A stretch of DNA of 64,000 bases from NCBI RefSeq assembly GCF_011764425.1, contig NZ_BLPF01000001.1, forward strand, positions 1,107,001 through 1,171,000. Reading direction: 5' to 3'. The DNA is from Phytohabitans houttuyneae. GTDB taxonomy: Bacteria > Actinomycetota > Actinomycetes > Mycobacteriales > Micromonosporaceae. This document shows, in pieces, positions 8,101 to 16,309 of this stretch (position 1 is the first letter of the stretch; each line of letters starts with the position of its first letter). The notes under the pieces are model-generated. The model did not search any database. It was not told where the DNA came from and was given only the letters and a program-made list of their open reading frames with translations. A program made the position numbers and the translations under genes.

Positions 8101-9135
8101 ATGTCCCAGCCGCCCGCACCCGTCGCCGCACCGTTCGCGCCACCTCCACCCGGGCCGCCGCCGGGCCGCTCCCGCGGGATCCTCGTGCACGTGGGCTGGG
8201 AGGCGGTCCTCCTGGTCCTGGTCCTGCTCACGGCCGCGATCGTGGCCGCCACCGGCACGCTGTTCCGGGGCGGCTCGCCCTGGTTCAACCTGGCCGCGGC
8301 CGGCCTGCTCGCCAGCGCGTTCGCCCTGTCGCTGCGCACCGCCACGCCCAACCTCGCGGTCGGCGCGATCGCCGTGCTGGCCGGCGCGACCTACGCGAAG
8401 CTCGTGCAGAACGACGTCACGGGCATCCTCGCCGGCGTCGTGGCCGTCCTCGTCGCGCTGCTGCTCGGCGCCGCGCTCGGCCTGGTCGCCGGCCTCACCT
8501 CGGTGCCCGGCTGGGCCGTATCGCTGGGCGGCCTCGGCCTGGCGCAGGGCATCGCGTTCGGGCTGCTCGACGGGCTGACCGTGCCCACCGGCGCCAACCC
8601 GGGCGGCACCGGCCGGGCCATCCTCTGGACGCTCGTCTTCGTCGCCGTCTCGGTGGGCGGCGGCGTGCTGTGGCAGCTCCCCGGCGTACGCGCGGCGCTC
8701 GGCGCCAACCGCGTGCCGGACGACCCGGTGCGCTTCCGCTCCGCCAAGCTGACCGGCGCGCTCGCCGGGCTCGGCGGGTCAAGCGCGCTCGCCGGTCTGA
8801 GCGGGGTGACCCTTGTGACGTGGGTCGGCGCGGCCAGCCCGGCCACCGGCGACAACCTGCTGCTCGCGGCGGGTGCGGCGCTGCTGGGCGGGGTGAGCGC
8901 CTTCGGCGGGCGGGGCGGCATCGCGGGCACCGCCCTCGCGACCGCGCTGCTTGTCTTCGCCAACCACGGCCTGATCCAGACGGAGGCGCCGCGCTGGGTG
9001 ACGTTCTACGTGCCGGCGACGATCGCCATCCTGCTCGGCGTCGCGGTGAGCCGGCTGACCGAGGCGCTCGCCGGGCCGTACGCGCCGGTGCAGGCACCGC
9101 CGCCCACGACGGGCTGGGCGCCGCCGCGGCACTGA
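8101..9135 (+). CDS. RbsC/XylH-like ABC permease-type membrane protein without adjacent partners
   Basis: The protein has 344 residues. A Pro-rich cytoplasmic start is followed by about nine or ten membrane helices. The region ALGANRVPDDPVRFRSAKL followed by LLGGVSAFGGRGGIAGTALA resembles the cytoplasmic loop and final helices of CUT2 sugar-importer permeases. No ATPase or binding-protein gene is next to it. An AAGGAG ribosome site 6 bases before the ATG fixes the start. It may be an orphan importer subunit or a derived protein with another role. Confidence 0.75.
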   Translation: MSQPPAPVAAPFAPPPPGPPPGRSRGILVHVGWEAVLLVLVLLTAAIVAATGTLFRGGSPWFNLAAAGLLASAFALSLRTATPNLAVGAIAVLAGATYAKLVQNDVTGILAGVVAVLVALLLGAALGLVAGLTSVPGWAVSLGGLGLAQGIAFGLLDGLTVPTGANPGGTGRAILWTLVFVAVSVGGGVLWQLPGVRAALGANRVPDDPVRFRSAKLTGALAGLGGSSALAGLSGVTLVTWVGAASPATGDNLLLAAGAALLGGVSAFGGRGGIAGTALATALLVFANHGLIQTEAPRWVTFYVPATIAILLGVAVSRLTEALAGPYAPVQAPPPTTGWAPPRH

Positions 9136-9232
9136 CGCCCGAGCCTCCTCCGCACGGCGACCCCCTGCCGCCACGGCGGTCCTCGGCGCACGCCGCGTCC
9201 TCCGCCCCGGGTGGACGCGGTAGAACGGGCGT

Positions 9233-9856
9233 ATGCCGCTGCGAAACCGGGTGACGCCCGAAGGAGAGATCGTCGTGCACCCCGCGCGCGGGCTGATGAT
9301 GGGCAACCGGGGCTGCCTGCACGGGCTCGGCCGCGACCTGGGCGTCTCGCGGTGGCGGTCGAAGCTGTGGATCTGTTGCGTGCTGTCGTGGAAAGGCGTG
9401 CGCCGCGACCCCATGCCGCCGGGCCGCTGGACCGCGCTTTTCTTCCTCGACGAGGCGACCGCGCTCGCCGCCGGGCACCGGCCGTGCGCGTACTGCCGGC
9501 GCGCCGACTACCGCGACTTCACCGGGCGGTGGCAGGTGGCGCACGGCCTTGCCGGGCGGCCGAGGGCCGGCGAGATGGACGCCCGCCTGCACGCCGAGCG
9601 GGTCGACTCGCGCACCCGCCGCCAGCGCACCCGTCCGGCCCGCCTCGGCGACCTGCCCGACGCCGCGATGGTGCGCCACGGGGACGCGGTGTGCCTGGTC
9701 CGCGCCGGATCGCTGCTGCCGTGGACCTTCGCCGGCTACGGCACGCCGCGCCACCTGCCGGCCGGCACGGCGGTCGAGCTGCTCACGCCACCCGCGATAA
9801 CCGCGGTGCTCGGCGCCGGGTACCGGCCGCGCCTGCACCCCAGCGCCCTGGCCTGA
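9233..9856 (+). CDS. Conserved-looking hypothetical protein with a CxxC motif
   Basis: The protein has 207 residues, is basic, and has no signal peptide or membrane helix. It contains RGLMMGNRGCLHG near the start, a pair of cysteines in HRPCAYCRRADYRDF, and an Arg-rich helix in the second third (RTRRQRTRPARL). The CxxC with neighbouring His and Cys residues could bind zinc (inference). No known family was recognised. A small gap separates it from the PHP gene on the same strand. Confidence 0.7.
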   Translation: MPLRNRVTPEGEIVVHPARGLMMGNRGCLHGLGRDLGVSRWRSKLWICCVLSWKGVRRDPMPPGRWTALFFLDEATALAAGHRPCAYCRRADYRDFTGRWQVAHGLAGRPRAGEMDARLHAERVDSRTRRQRTRPARLGDLPDAAMVRHGDAVCLVRAGSLLPWTFAGYGTPRHLPAGTAVELLTPPAITAVLGAGYRPRLHPSALA

Positions 9857-9938
9857 GGACGGCGTGGTCCAGCCCGATCCGCGTTGGCCAGGTCACATGA
9901 TCTTGGGTCGCCCCGGGCCGGCTGGCAGACTCGGAAAC

Positions 9939-10760
9939 GTGCTGCCAGCCGACAACCACGTGCATTCGGAGTGGTCGTTCGACACCGGCGCACAGGCGTC
10001 GATGGTCCGGGCGTGCGCGCGGGCGGTCGAGGTGGGCGTGCCGGCGGTCGCCTTCACCGAGCACGTCGAGTTCACCGACTGGGTCGACGGCGACGCGATC
10101 TCGGCCGACGGGCTCCGGCTGGGCTGGTGGTCGCTGATCCGCCCGCTCGACGTCACCGGCTACCTGGCGAGCGTCGCCGAGTGCCGCGAGCGCTTTCCCG
10201 ACCTGCGCATCCGCACCGGCGTGGAGGCCGGCGAGCCGCACCTGTTCGGAGCGAGCGTGGCGCGCGTGCTGGCGAGCGGGCCGTTCGAGCGGGTGCTGGG
10301 CTCGCTGCACGCGATCCCCTACGAGGGCCGCCTGATCGCGCCGGACAAGCTCTTCCGCACGCTGGGCACGCGCGAGGTGATGCGGCGGTACTTCACCGAG
10401 ATGGTCCGCATGATCAAGGAGAGCGACGCCTTCGAGGTGCTGGCCCACCTCGACTACCCGAGGCGGTACTGGCCGCCGGACGCCCCGCCCTACCGCGAGG
10501 CGGACTACGAGGAGGGGTACCGGGCGGTGCTGAGCGCCCTCGCCGGCTCCGATCGGGCCCTCGAGGTGAACACCCGCAGCCCGATGGCCTCCGTCGAGCT
10601 GCTGCGCTGGTGGCGCGAGGAGGGCGGCCGCGCCATCTCGTTCGGCAGCGACGCGCACCTGCCGTGGATCGTGGGCGACAAGTTCGACGTGGCGGTCGAC
10701 GTGGCCGCGGCGGCCGGCTTCACCCGCGGCCGCGACGCGCACGACTTCTGGCGCCGCTAG
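9939..10760 (+). CDS. PHP-domain phosphatase (histidinol-phosphatase HisK-like)
   Basis: The protein has about 273 residues with the ordered metal-binding motifs of the PHP superfamily: DNHVHSEWS at the N-terminus, AFTEHVEF, GVEAGEP, LGSLHAIP, LAHLDYPRR and FGSDAH near the end. These residues normally bind a trinuclear metal centre that hydrolyses phosphomonoesters; HisK-type members act on histidinol phosphate, though the substrate here is not proven. GTG at 9939 was preferred because the conserved fold begins right after it; ATG at 9897 would add an unconserved leader. The gene is followed by a complex palindrome. Confidence 0.87.
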   Translation: MLPADNHVHSEWSFDTGAQASMVRACARAVEVGVPAVAFTEHVEFTDWVDGDAISADGLRLGWWSLIRPLDVTGYLASVAECRERFPDLRIRTGVEAGEPHLFGASVARVLASGPFERVLGSLHAIPYEGRLIAPDKLFRTLGTREVMRRYFTEMVRMIKESDAFEVLAHLDYPRRYWPPDAPPYREADYEEGYRAVLSALAGSDRALEVNTRSPMASVELLRWWREEGGRAISFGSDAHLPWIVGDKFDVAVDVAAAAGFTRGRDAHDFWRR

Positions 10761-10874
10761 TGCGGTGACCACTGACGTTTCCGGGTCCGCCCGCTGCGCG
10801 GCAGACCCGGAAACTCTGCGCCCGGCGGGGCCTGGTTCGCCGGGGAACCCCGGCGAACCAGAGTGGTCACCGCA
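10761..10874. terminator. Three-way-junction palindrome between genes
   Basis: A 13-bp outer stem (TGCGGTGACCACT, 10761-10773, with its exact complement at 10862-10874) encloses two hairpins. Hairpin one has an 11-bp stem (GTTTCCGGGTC, 10777-10787 with 10804-10814). Hairpin two has a 14-bp stem (CTGGTTCGCCGGGG, 10832-10845 with 10848-10861). The whole can fold as a cloverleaf immediately after the PHP stop codon. It could end transcription, but the architecture is much more elaborate than a usual terminator. Confidence 0.75.
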
Positions 10875-10943
10875 CCAGAGCCTGCCTCGACCGCCGAAAA
10901 ACGGGCGGTGGGAGCGCGCCCATCGATCGGTAGGATCGTGCGC

Positions 10944-11888
10944 GTGGATCTGGACGACATCGCCGCCCGCCTCGGCGCGCCGGTCGAGGAGATCGAGCGC
11001 GTGCAGCGGCTCGCCGCCGACCGGCCCTCGGCTCCGCTGCCCGCCAAGGCCGACGCGCCCGCGATCCTCGACCGCCTCGCCGTGCGGCCGGACGACGTCG
11101 CCGAGATCATGGAGGGCTGGCCCGACCCAGACTCTCCACTGTGGACCCCCGAGCTGCACTGGCTGCTCGACCGCTCGATCGCCCTCGTCCGCGCCGACCT
11201 CGGCGGCCACGAGTGGCTGCCGCCCGGCCCCGAGCTGCCCCGCGACCGCGGCCCCGCCTGGCGCCACCTCTACGTGTACGCCTACCTGGCCCTGGTCGAG
11301 GTCACCATGGCGTACCACCGCGACCACGGCGTCCCCGACACGGTGTCGTGGACGACCCTCGCCGACCTCGGCCGCAACCTGGCGATCGACCGCCGCATGC
11401 GCCGCGAGGGCTGGCCGGTCATGCAGGCCTGGCTGACGCTGCACGCCCGCGGCGCCATCTACGAGCTGGGCCGCCTGCAGTTCCACCGCGGCGGCACCGC
11501 CATCGACCTGCACATCCCCGAGTCGGGCCCGATGACCCCGGAAGCGGTCACGGCATCACTCGACGAGGCACGCGCGTTCTTCCCGCGCCACTTCCCCGAC
11601 GAGCACTACTCCGCGTTCACCTGCGGCTCGTGGCTGCTCGACCCGCAGCTGCTGGAGTACCTGCCCGAAGACTCCAACATCGTCCGTTTCCAGCGCCGGT
11701 TCGTGCTCGAGCCGTACGAAAAGCTCGAATACCTGGACGGCGACGTCGAGGTGCGGCGCTTCGTGTTCCGCACCCTGACCACGCCGCTGGACCAGCTGCC
11801 GCGCCGCACCGTGCTCGAGCGCGCCATCATCGACCACCTCAAGGCCGGCCGCAACTGGCACATCCGCCGCGGCAGCTTCCCCATCTAG
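10944..11888 (+). CDS. Acyltransferase-domain protein (DUF5596-like)
   Basis: The protein has about 314 residues, is cytoplasmic, and has no signal peptide. The N-terminal half is helical and acidic. The C-terminal half carries GRLQFHRGGTAIDLHIPESG and ARAFFPRHFP followed by FTCGSWLLDPQL, a pattern I associate with actinobacterial proteins having a GNAT-like acyltransferase C-terminal domain. No substrate can be assigned. GTG at 10944 starts the conserved part; GTG at 10938 is equally open. The gene begins about 70 bases after the three-way-junction palindrome and is convergent with the cysteine peptidase gene across an inverted-repeat element. Confidence 0.7.
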   Translation: MDLDDIAARLGAPVEEIERVQRLAADRPSAPLPAKADAPAILDRLAVRPDDVAEIMEGWPDPDSPLWTPELHWLLDRSIALVRADLGGHEWLPPGPELPRDRGPAWRHLYVYAYLALVEVTMAYHRDHGVPDTVSWTTLADLGRNLAIDRRMRREGWPVMQAWLTLHARGAIYELGRLQFHRGGTAIDLHIPESGPMTPEAVTASLDEARAFFPRHFPDEHYSAFTCGSWLLDPQLLEYLPEDSNIVRFQRRFVLEPYEKLEYLDGDVEVRRFVFRTLTTPLDQLPRRTVLERAIIDHLKAGRNWHIRRGSFPI

Positions 11889-11956
11889 ACCTTCGCCGTC
11901 AGGGTGCGGCGCGACCGCGGTAGCCGTCCAGAAGATCCAGTTCGAAACAGATCCGG

Positions 11957-12355
11957 GCTACCGCGACGCCCGTCGTGGTCCGGACCGTCGCTCCCGCGGC
12001 CTCACCCTGCGCGGTTGCCAGGCTCAACCCAGGAGCCCGCTGCGGCAGATCTTGGCAAGTTAGCGTCGAAATGGCGGGGTTACTCACCAAGATTTCGAAG
12101 CTCACACCGCCTGCACCTGATCGACAGTCACAGACCGCGACGACGTGCCGAAGCACGGGTAGGGACGATCAGAGCTACTGCGGCGCGGACCCCGGGAGCT
12201 GGGAAGAGACCGGGAGCTGTCGCACGGGAAGTAGCCCCAACTCCGAAGTCGAGAACGTTGAGTCTCCAAGATTTGCGGAGCGGGGTGAGCTGGGCGACCG
12301 CGGAGGGTGAGGCCGCGGGAGCAACGGTCCGGACCACGACGGGCGTCGCGGTAGC
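11957..12355. mobile_element. Copy A of a non-coding terminal-inverted-repeat element (399 bp)
   Basis: The element begins GCTACCGCGACGCCCG and ends with the complement, CGGGCGTCGCGGTAGC. The matching arms extend for about 65 bp at high identity, including the 10-bp palindrome GGTCCGGACC. The core has the hairpin arm GCAGATCTTGGCAAGTTAGC, a block near 12186-12285 shared with copies B and C, and no plausible reading frame. It fills the gap between two convergent genes. Size, inverted ends and lack of a transposase fit a MITE-like non-autonomous element, but no target-site duplication was established. Confidence 0.75.
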
Positions 12356-12380
12356 TCACATCTGGCCGAAACGCTGCCCA

Positions 12381-13013
12381 CTAGCCGGCGGGGATCTCCA
12401 CCGAGATCTCCGTGCCGAGGGTGAAGCCGCCGGACAGCGCGAGGTCGTCGCCGCTCCAGAAGCGGCCCGGGTCGTACCAGTTCGGGTCGCGGCCGGCCGG
12501 GAGCAGGCCCATCGCCTCGTACGTGACCGCGACGACCTCCGCGCAGTACGCGCTCTCCAGCCCCTCCTGCCGCAGCCGCCGCGACCGCAGCGGCACCCTT
12601 CCGCGCGCCCACCGCATGGCGAGCTGCGCGCTCGACGGGAACGGCGTGCCGTCCAGGCGCGCGACCGTGCGCAGCACCGCGTCTTCCTGCGCCCGCGTCG
12701 GCGGTGGTTCGAGCTGGCGCAGCCAGGCCCGCTGCCCGTACCGCCGGGCCCAGACCAGCACCGCCGCGCGCAGGTCGTGCAGCTGGACGCCGCGGTGGTG
12801 GCCGCCGGACCACAGGTCGCGCAGCGACTTGCCCAGCTCGGCGTGCCACATCATCGGCGGCATGTCCTCGATCACCACGGCCATGCCCACGTGGTTGACC
12901 GGGCTGTTGGTGGTCACCTGGATCGCCCGGTCGGCGCCCGACCGCCCGCGGAAGAGCCACAGGTCACCGGTGCGCGTGAGGTCGACGGCTTGGTCCAACC
13001 CGAGAATTGGCAC
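12381..13013 (-). CDS. Permuted papain-fold cysteine peptidase-like protein (YiiX/NlpC-P60 type)
   Basis: The protein has 210 residues. The order of conserved residues is His first (NSPVNHVGMAVVIED) and Cys later (SAYCAEVVAVTYEAMGL), which is the circularly permuted arrangement of LRAT/YiiX-type NlpC-P60 proteins. GDLWLFRGRSG at the start resembles the opening loop of this group. Members hydrolyse or transfer acyl groups or cleave peptides; the substrate is unknown. There is no signal peptide, so it should be cytoplasmic. It is divergent from a small membrane protein, with the two start codons only 17 bases apart. Confidence 0.75.
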   Translation of the reverse strand: MPILGLDQAVDLTRTGDLWLFRGRSGADRAIQVTTNSPVNHVGMAVVIEDMPPMMWHAELGKSLRDLWSGGHHRGVQLHDLRAAVLVWARRYGQRAWLRQLEPPPTRAQEDAVLRTVARLDGTPFPSSAQLAMRWARGRVPLRSRRLRQEGLESAYCAEVVAVTYEAMGLLPAGRDPNWYDPGRFWSGDDLALSGGFTLGTEISVEIPAG

Positions 13014-13030
13014 GGCATTACCCTAGGCGG

Positions 13031-13195
13031 ATGCGTTGGTGGAAGGTACTCGGGCTCGCCGCGTTCGTCGGCGTCGCCGCGACAGGCGTAGTGGTGGCAC
13101 GGGCCGAGCGGCGTCGCCGCGCCTACACCCCGGAGGAGATCCGCGGCCGGCTGCGCGAGCGCGTGGCGACCTCGGCCGAGGAGCAGCCCGGCTGA
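13031..13195 (+). CDS. Small single-pass membrane protein (54 aa)
   Basis: MRWWKVLGLAAFVGVAATG and the following residues form one membrane helix. A basic turn (ARAERRRRAY) and a charged amphipathic tail (PEEIRGRLRERVATSAEE) follow. The length and layout are those of small actinobacterial membrane proteins of unknown role. The start ATG has a GG-rich region before it but no strong ribosome site, and an in-frame ATG 24 bases upstream exists. Codon usage is typical of the region. Confidence 0.7.
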   Translation: MRWWKVLGLAAFVGVAATGVVVARAERRRRAYTPEEIRGRLRERVATSAEEQPG

Positions 13196-13260
13196 GCGGC
13201 GCGCTGCTCGCAAACGCTTTCCGCGATCCGACGACCATGACCGCACCAGTGCGATCACGA

Positions 13261-13276
13261 TACCTCCGATGTTTGT
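13261..13276. promoter_or_regulatory. Operator-like motif upstream of the GH95 operon
   Basis: TACCTCCGATGTTTGT lies about 50 bases upstream of the inferred -35 box. It shares CATC/CGATGTT with sites upstream of the ABC transporter operon at 25421-25579. Confidence 0.5.
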
Positions 13277-13312
13277 AGCGTGCTTACGCATTCGAGAATG
13301 CGGAACCGGGTC

Positions 13313-13341
13313 TTGACGCGCGAAGACATCCAATGTTAACT
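13313..13341 (+). promoter_or_regulatory. Promoter with an overlapping operator for the GH95 operon
   Basis: TTGACG at 13313-13318 is separated by 17 bases from TTAACT at 13336-13341, a plausible housekeeping sigma promoter. GACATCCAATGTT, a further copy of the regional motif, fills the spacer, so a repressor bound there would block polymerase. Confidence 0.5.
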
Positions 13342-13348
13342 GCACATC

Positions 13349-13380
13349 ACGAACGTGGATCGATGACGGTCCACGTTCGT
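13349..13380 (+). promoter_or_regulatory. Leader hairpin upstream of the GH95 gene
   Basis: A perfect 11-bp inverted repeat (ACGAACGTGGA, 10-base loop, complement) lies directly after the inferred -10 box, so it would sit at the 5' end of the transcript. It may also act as a DNA operator. Confidence 0.55.
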
Positions 13381-13453
13381 AAAAGCCTCGTCACGGCAGC
13401 CCGTTTTCGGCGGATGGGCGCCGGTCCACCCTGATCCAGAGGGGATCGTGCCC

Positions 13454-16237
13454 ATGAGACCCATCCGCCGAAGTATGCCCTTTGCCGCCGCGGGCCTCCT
13501 CGCCCTCTCCCTCGCGGCAGTCGTGGGCCCCTCGGGCCCGGCATCGGCCGCACCGACGGACGCCGCGTTCAACAACGGCACCGGTGCGCTCAACGTCAAC
13601 TACGCCGGCTACATGTCCAAACACGACATCGTCTACAACCGGCCGAACACCAACCCGCTGCACGGGCTGACCGTCGGCAACGGCCGCACCGGCGCCATGG
13701 TGTGGCAGCAGAACGGCCTCTCGATGCAGGTGTCCGGTGTGGACCTGGCACAGCAGTCCACGTACGCGGCCGGCATCGTCAACCTCTTCAGCAACCCGCA
13801 GCTGGACTCCGGCTACACCACGTACCAGCAGCGCCTGTCACTCTACGACGGCACGCTGACGACCAGGTACGACGGCAACCGCACGGTGACCATCATGGGC
13901 TCGCCCAACTCCGAGGTGATGGGCATCCACGTGGAGGACACCCGTCCCGGTGTGAGCAGCGTCGGGCTGGACCTGAGCCTGTGGGACCCCAACACCGTGC
14001 AGAACATCGCGGACGTGCCCAACCTGCAGACGTGGCGCACGGTCAGCACGTTCGCCGACGCGGCGGGCGTGGGGCTGAGCCGCGGCCAGGCCGACCCCAA
14101 CAACTTCGGGTACACGCTCGCGGCCACTGTGGAAGGTGCGAGCTACACCTCGCAGGTGGTCAACGGCACCCGCGTGCGGCTGAACATCACGCCCACGTCG
14201 AGCTACACGATCTGGTTCACCGCGGCCAGCCGCATCAACTCCCCCGGCCTCAACTCGGTGACGCAGGCCCGCAACCAGCTCGCCGCCGTCAAGAGCACCG
14301 GGTACAACACGACGCTCAACAACTACCGCAACTGGTGGCACAACTTCTGGGCCAGGTCGTTCGTGCAGTACTCCAACGCGGGCGGCGACGCCGACTACCT
14401 GGAGAACGCCTACTACCTGGCCACGTACATGATCGCGGCGGGTGGCCACGGCAACTACCCGCTGCACTTCATCAACGGCGTCTTCCGCGCCACCCAGGAC
14501 AACTCCAAGTGGAGCAACGGGTACTGGTACTGGAACCAGCGGGACGTCTACAACTCGTTCCTGGCGTCCAACCACGTCGACCTGATATCCACGTTCAACC
14601 GCCTCTACAGCCGCAACTACAACGCGCTCAAGGCGTACACGCAGACGCGGTACGGCATCGACGGGCTGTGGGTACCGGAGACGATGGGCTGGGACGGCAA
14701 CGCCCGCGGCACCATCAACAGCGACTACGTCAACGACACGATGTCGACCGGCACCGAGGCCGCGTACAACATGTACCTGCAGTACCGGTACACCAACGAC
14801 ACCGCCTACCTGCGTGACGTGGCGTACCCGTACATGCGTGAAGCGGTCAAGTTCTACCAGCGCAAGCTCTCCGTCGACGGCAGCGGCCGCTACTACATGG
14901 CCAGCTCGAACGCGCACGAGACGTACTGGGACGTGCGCAACGCCATCACCGACCTCGCCGCCGTGCGGCTGCTCTTCCCGCTGACCATCCAGGTGAGCAC
15001 GCAGCTCGGGCTCGACAGTGGACTGCGCGCCGGCTGGCAGAACGTGGTGAACAACCTCGCGCCGTACCAGATCCAGAACGGCGCGTACCTGCCGCACGAC
15101 CCGCCCTCGTCGCCGACCCGCAACGGCGAGAACGTGGCGCTCGAGCTCGTCTGGCCGTACGACCAGACCGGCATCGGCTACCCCGACTACCAGACCGCGG
15201 TGAACACCTGGAACGTGCGGCCCTTCCCGTACGGCAACGTGTGGGCCAACGACCACGTGCACGCCGCCCGGCTCGGTCTCGGGCAGCAGGCGTTCCAGGG
15301 CATGCGGACGATGCTCCAGAAGTACCAGAACTACCCCAACGGCATGACCAACAACACCAACGGGGTCTTCGAGTACCTGGGCATCCACCTCGCCGCGATG
15401 AACGAGTCGCTGATGCAGTCGTACAACGACAAGATCCGGGTCTTCCCCGCGATCCCGAGCGACTCCTCGTTCAACGGCAAGTTCACGCTCCTGGCCAAGG
15501 ACGGCTTCCTCGTCAGCTCGGAGCGGGAGGCGAGCGAGACCAAGTACGTCGGGCTGCGCAGCCTGCACGGCAAGCAGGCGCGGGTGGTCAACCCGTGGGG
15601 CACCCAGGAGATCCGGGTGCGCCGCACGTCGGACAACGCGATCCTCGCCACCACCACGGCCAACGAGGTGACCTTCGCGACAGCGGCCAACACCGTGTAC
15701 GTGGTCGAGCGCACCGCCAAGCCGCTGACCAGCTACTCAGCCACGACGCTGAGCGGCTCGGCCAACCAGGGCGTCAAGTCCCTCAGCGGTACCGCCTCCA
15801 CGCTCGGCATCGGCACGCCGGGCGGCGGCGGCCCCGGACCGTCCACTCAGGTCAGTCTCCGCTCACGGGCGAACAACATGTACGTGCAGGCGGGAAGTGG
15901 CGGCGCCGGCCCGCTGCAGGCCAGCGTGACCGCGATCGGGCTCTGGGAGCAGTTCGACATGATGGACCTCGGTGGCGGCAACATCGCGCTCCGGGCCCGG
16001 GTCAACAACCAGCTCGTCAGCGCGGACAACGCCGGCGCCAACCCGCTGATCGCCAACAAGGCGGCGGTCGGGTCGTGGGAAACGTTCGCCCTGATCCGCA
16101 ACTCGGACGGCACGGTCAGCCTGCGCGCGCAGGTCAACAACATGTACGTCTGCGCCGAGAACGCAGGTGCCGCCCCGCTCATCGCGAACCGGACGGCCAT
16201 CGGGCCGTGGGAGAAGTTCGACCTCATCACGAGCTGA
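13454..16237 (+). CDS. Secreted GH95-like glycosidase with a C-terminal three-repeat beta-trefoil-like module
   Basis: The protein has about 927 residues. A signal peptide ends near PASAAP. The N-terminal domain contains LTVGNGRTGAMVWQ, the start of the sandwich domain of GH95-type enzymes. An (alpha/alpha)6-like helical domain follows (DADYLENAYYLATYM, NGYWYWNQRDVYNSF). From about residue 799 a fascin-like module repeats three times: SLRSRANNMYV, ALRARVNNQLV and SLRAQVNNMYV. GH95 enzymes remove alpha-L-fucose or alpha-L-galactose from plant glycans; the substrate here is inferred. ATG at 13454 has GAGGGG 9 bases upstream; an in-frame GTG lies two codons earlier. It is the first gene of a five-gene secreted-enzyme operon. 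Confidence 0.82.
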   Translation: MRPIRRSMPFAAAGLLALSLAAVVGPSGPASAAPTDAAFNNGTGALNVNYAGYMSKHDIVYNRPNTNPLHGLTVGNGRTGAMVWQQNGLSMQVSGVDLAQQSTYAAGIVNLFSNPQLDSGYTTYQQRLSLYDGTLTTRYDGNRTVTIMGSPNSEVMGIHVEDTRPGVSSVGLDLSLWDPNTVQNIADVPNLQTWRTVSTFADAAGVGLSRGQADPNNFGYTLAATVEGASYTSQVVNGTRVRLNITPTSSYTIWFTAASRINSPGLNSVTQARNQLAAVKSTGYNTTLNNYRNWWHNFWARSFVQYSNAGGDADYLENAYYLATYMIAAGGHGNYPLHFINGVFRATQDNSKWSNGYWYWNQRDVYNSFLASNHVDLISTFNRLYSRNYNALKAYTQTRYGIDGLWVPETMGWDGNARGTINSDYVNDTMSTGTEAAYNMYLQYRYTNDTAYLRDVAYPYMREAVKFYQRKLSVDGSGRYYMASSNAHETYWDVRNAITDLAAVRLLFPLTIQVSTQLGLDSGLRAGWQNVVNNLAPYQIQNGAYLPHDPPSSPTRNGENVALELVWPYDQTGIGYPDYQTAVNTWNVRPFPYGNVWANDHVHAARLGLGQQAFQGMRTMLQKYQNYPNGMTNNTNGVFEYLGIHLAAMNESLMQSYNDKIRVFPAIPSDSSFNGKFTLLAKDGFLVSSEREASETKYVGLRSLHGKQARVVNPWGTQEIRVRRTSDNAILATTTANEVTFATAANTVYVVERTAKPLTSYSATTLSGSANQGVKSLSGTASTLGIGTPGGGGPGPSTQVSLRSRANNMYVQAGSGGAGPLQASVTAIGLWEQFDMMDLGGGNIALRARVNNQLVSADNAGANPLIANKAAVGSWETFALIRNSDGTVSLRAQVNNMYVCAENAGAAPLIANRTAIGPWEKFDLITS

Positions 16238-16253
16238 CCACCGCACCCCACCA

Positions 16254-16289
16254 GCCCGGCCGGCCGCTGTGCCCAGCGGCCGGCCGGGC
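16254..16289 (+). terminator. Strong intergenic hairpin inside the operon
   Basis: A perfect 15-bp G+C stem (GCCCGGCCGGCCGCT) has a 6-base loop. There is no T-run, so it may attenuate transcription or stabilise the upstream mRNA end rather than stop all reading. Confidence 0.7.
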
Positions 16290-16309
16290 CCCCAAGCCTG
16301 GAGTACGCC

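Noticed and set aside
13838-15568. A 576-codon open frame on the minus strand opposite the GH95-like gene
   Set aside because: No domain and no ribosome site; the opposite frame is a recognisable glycosidase.
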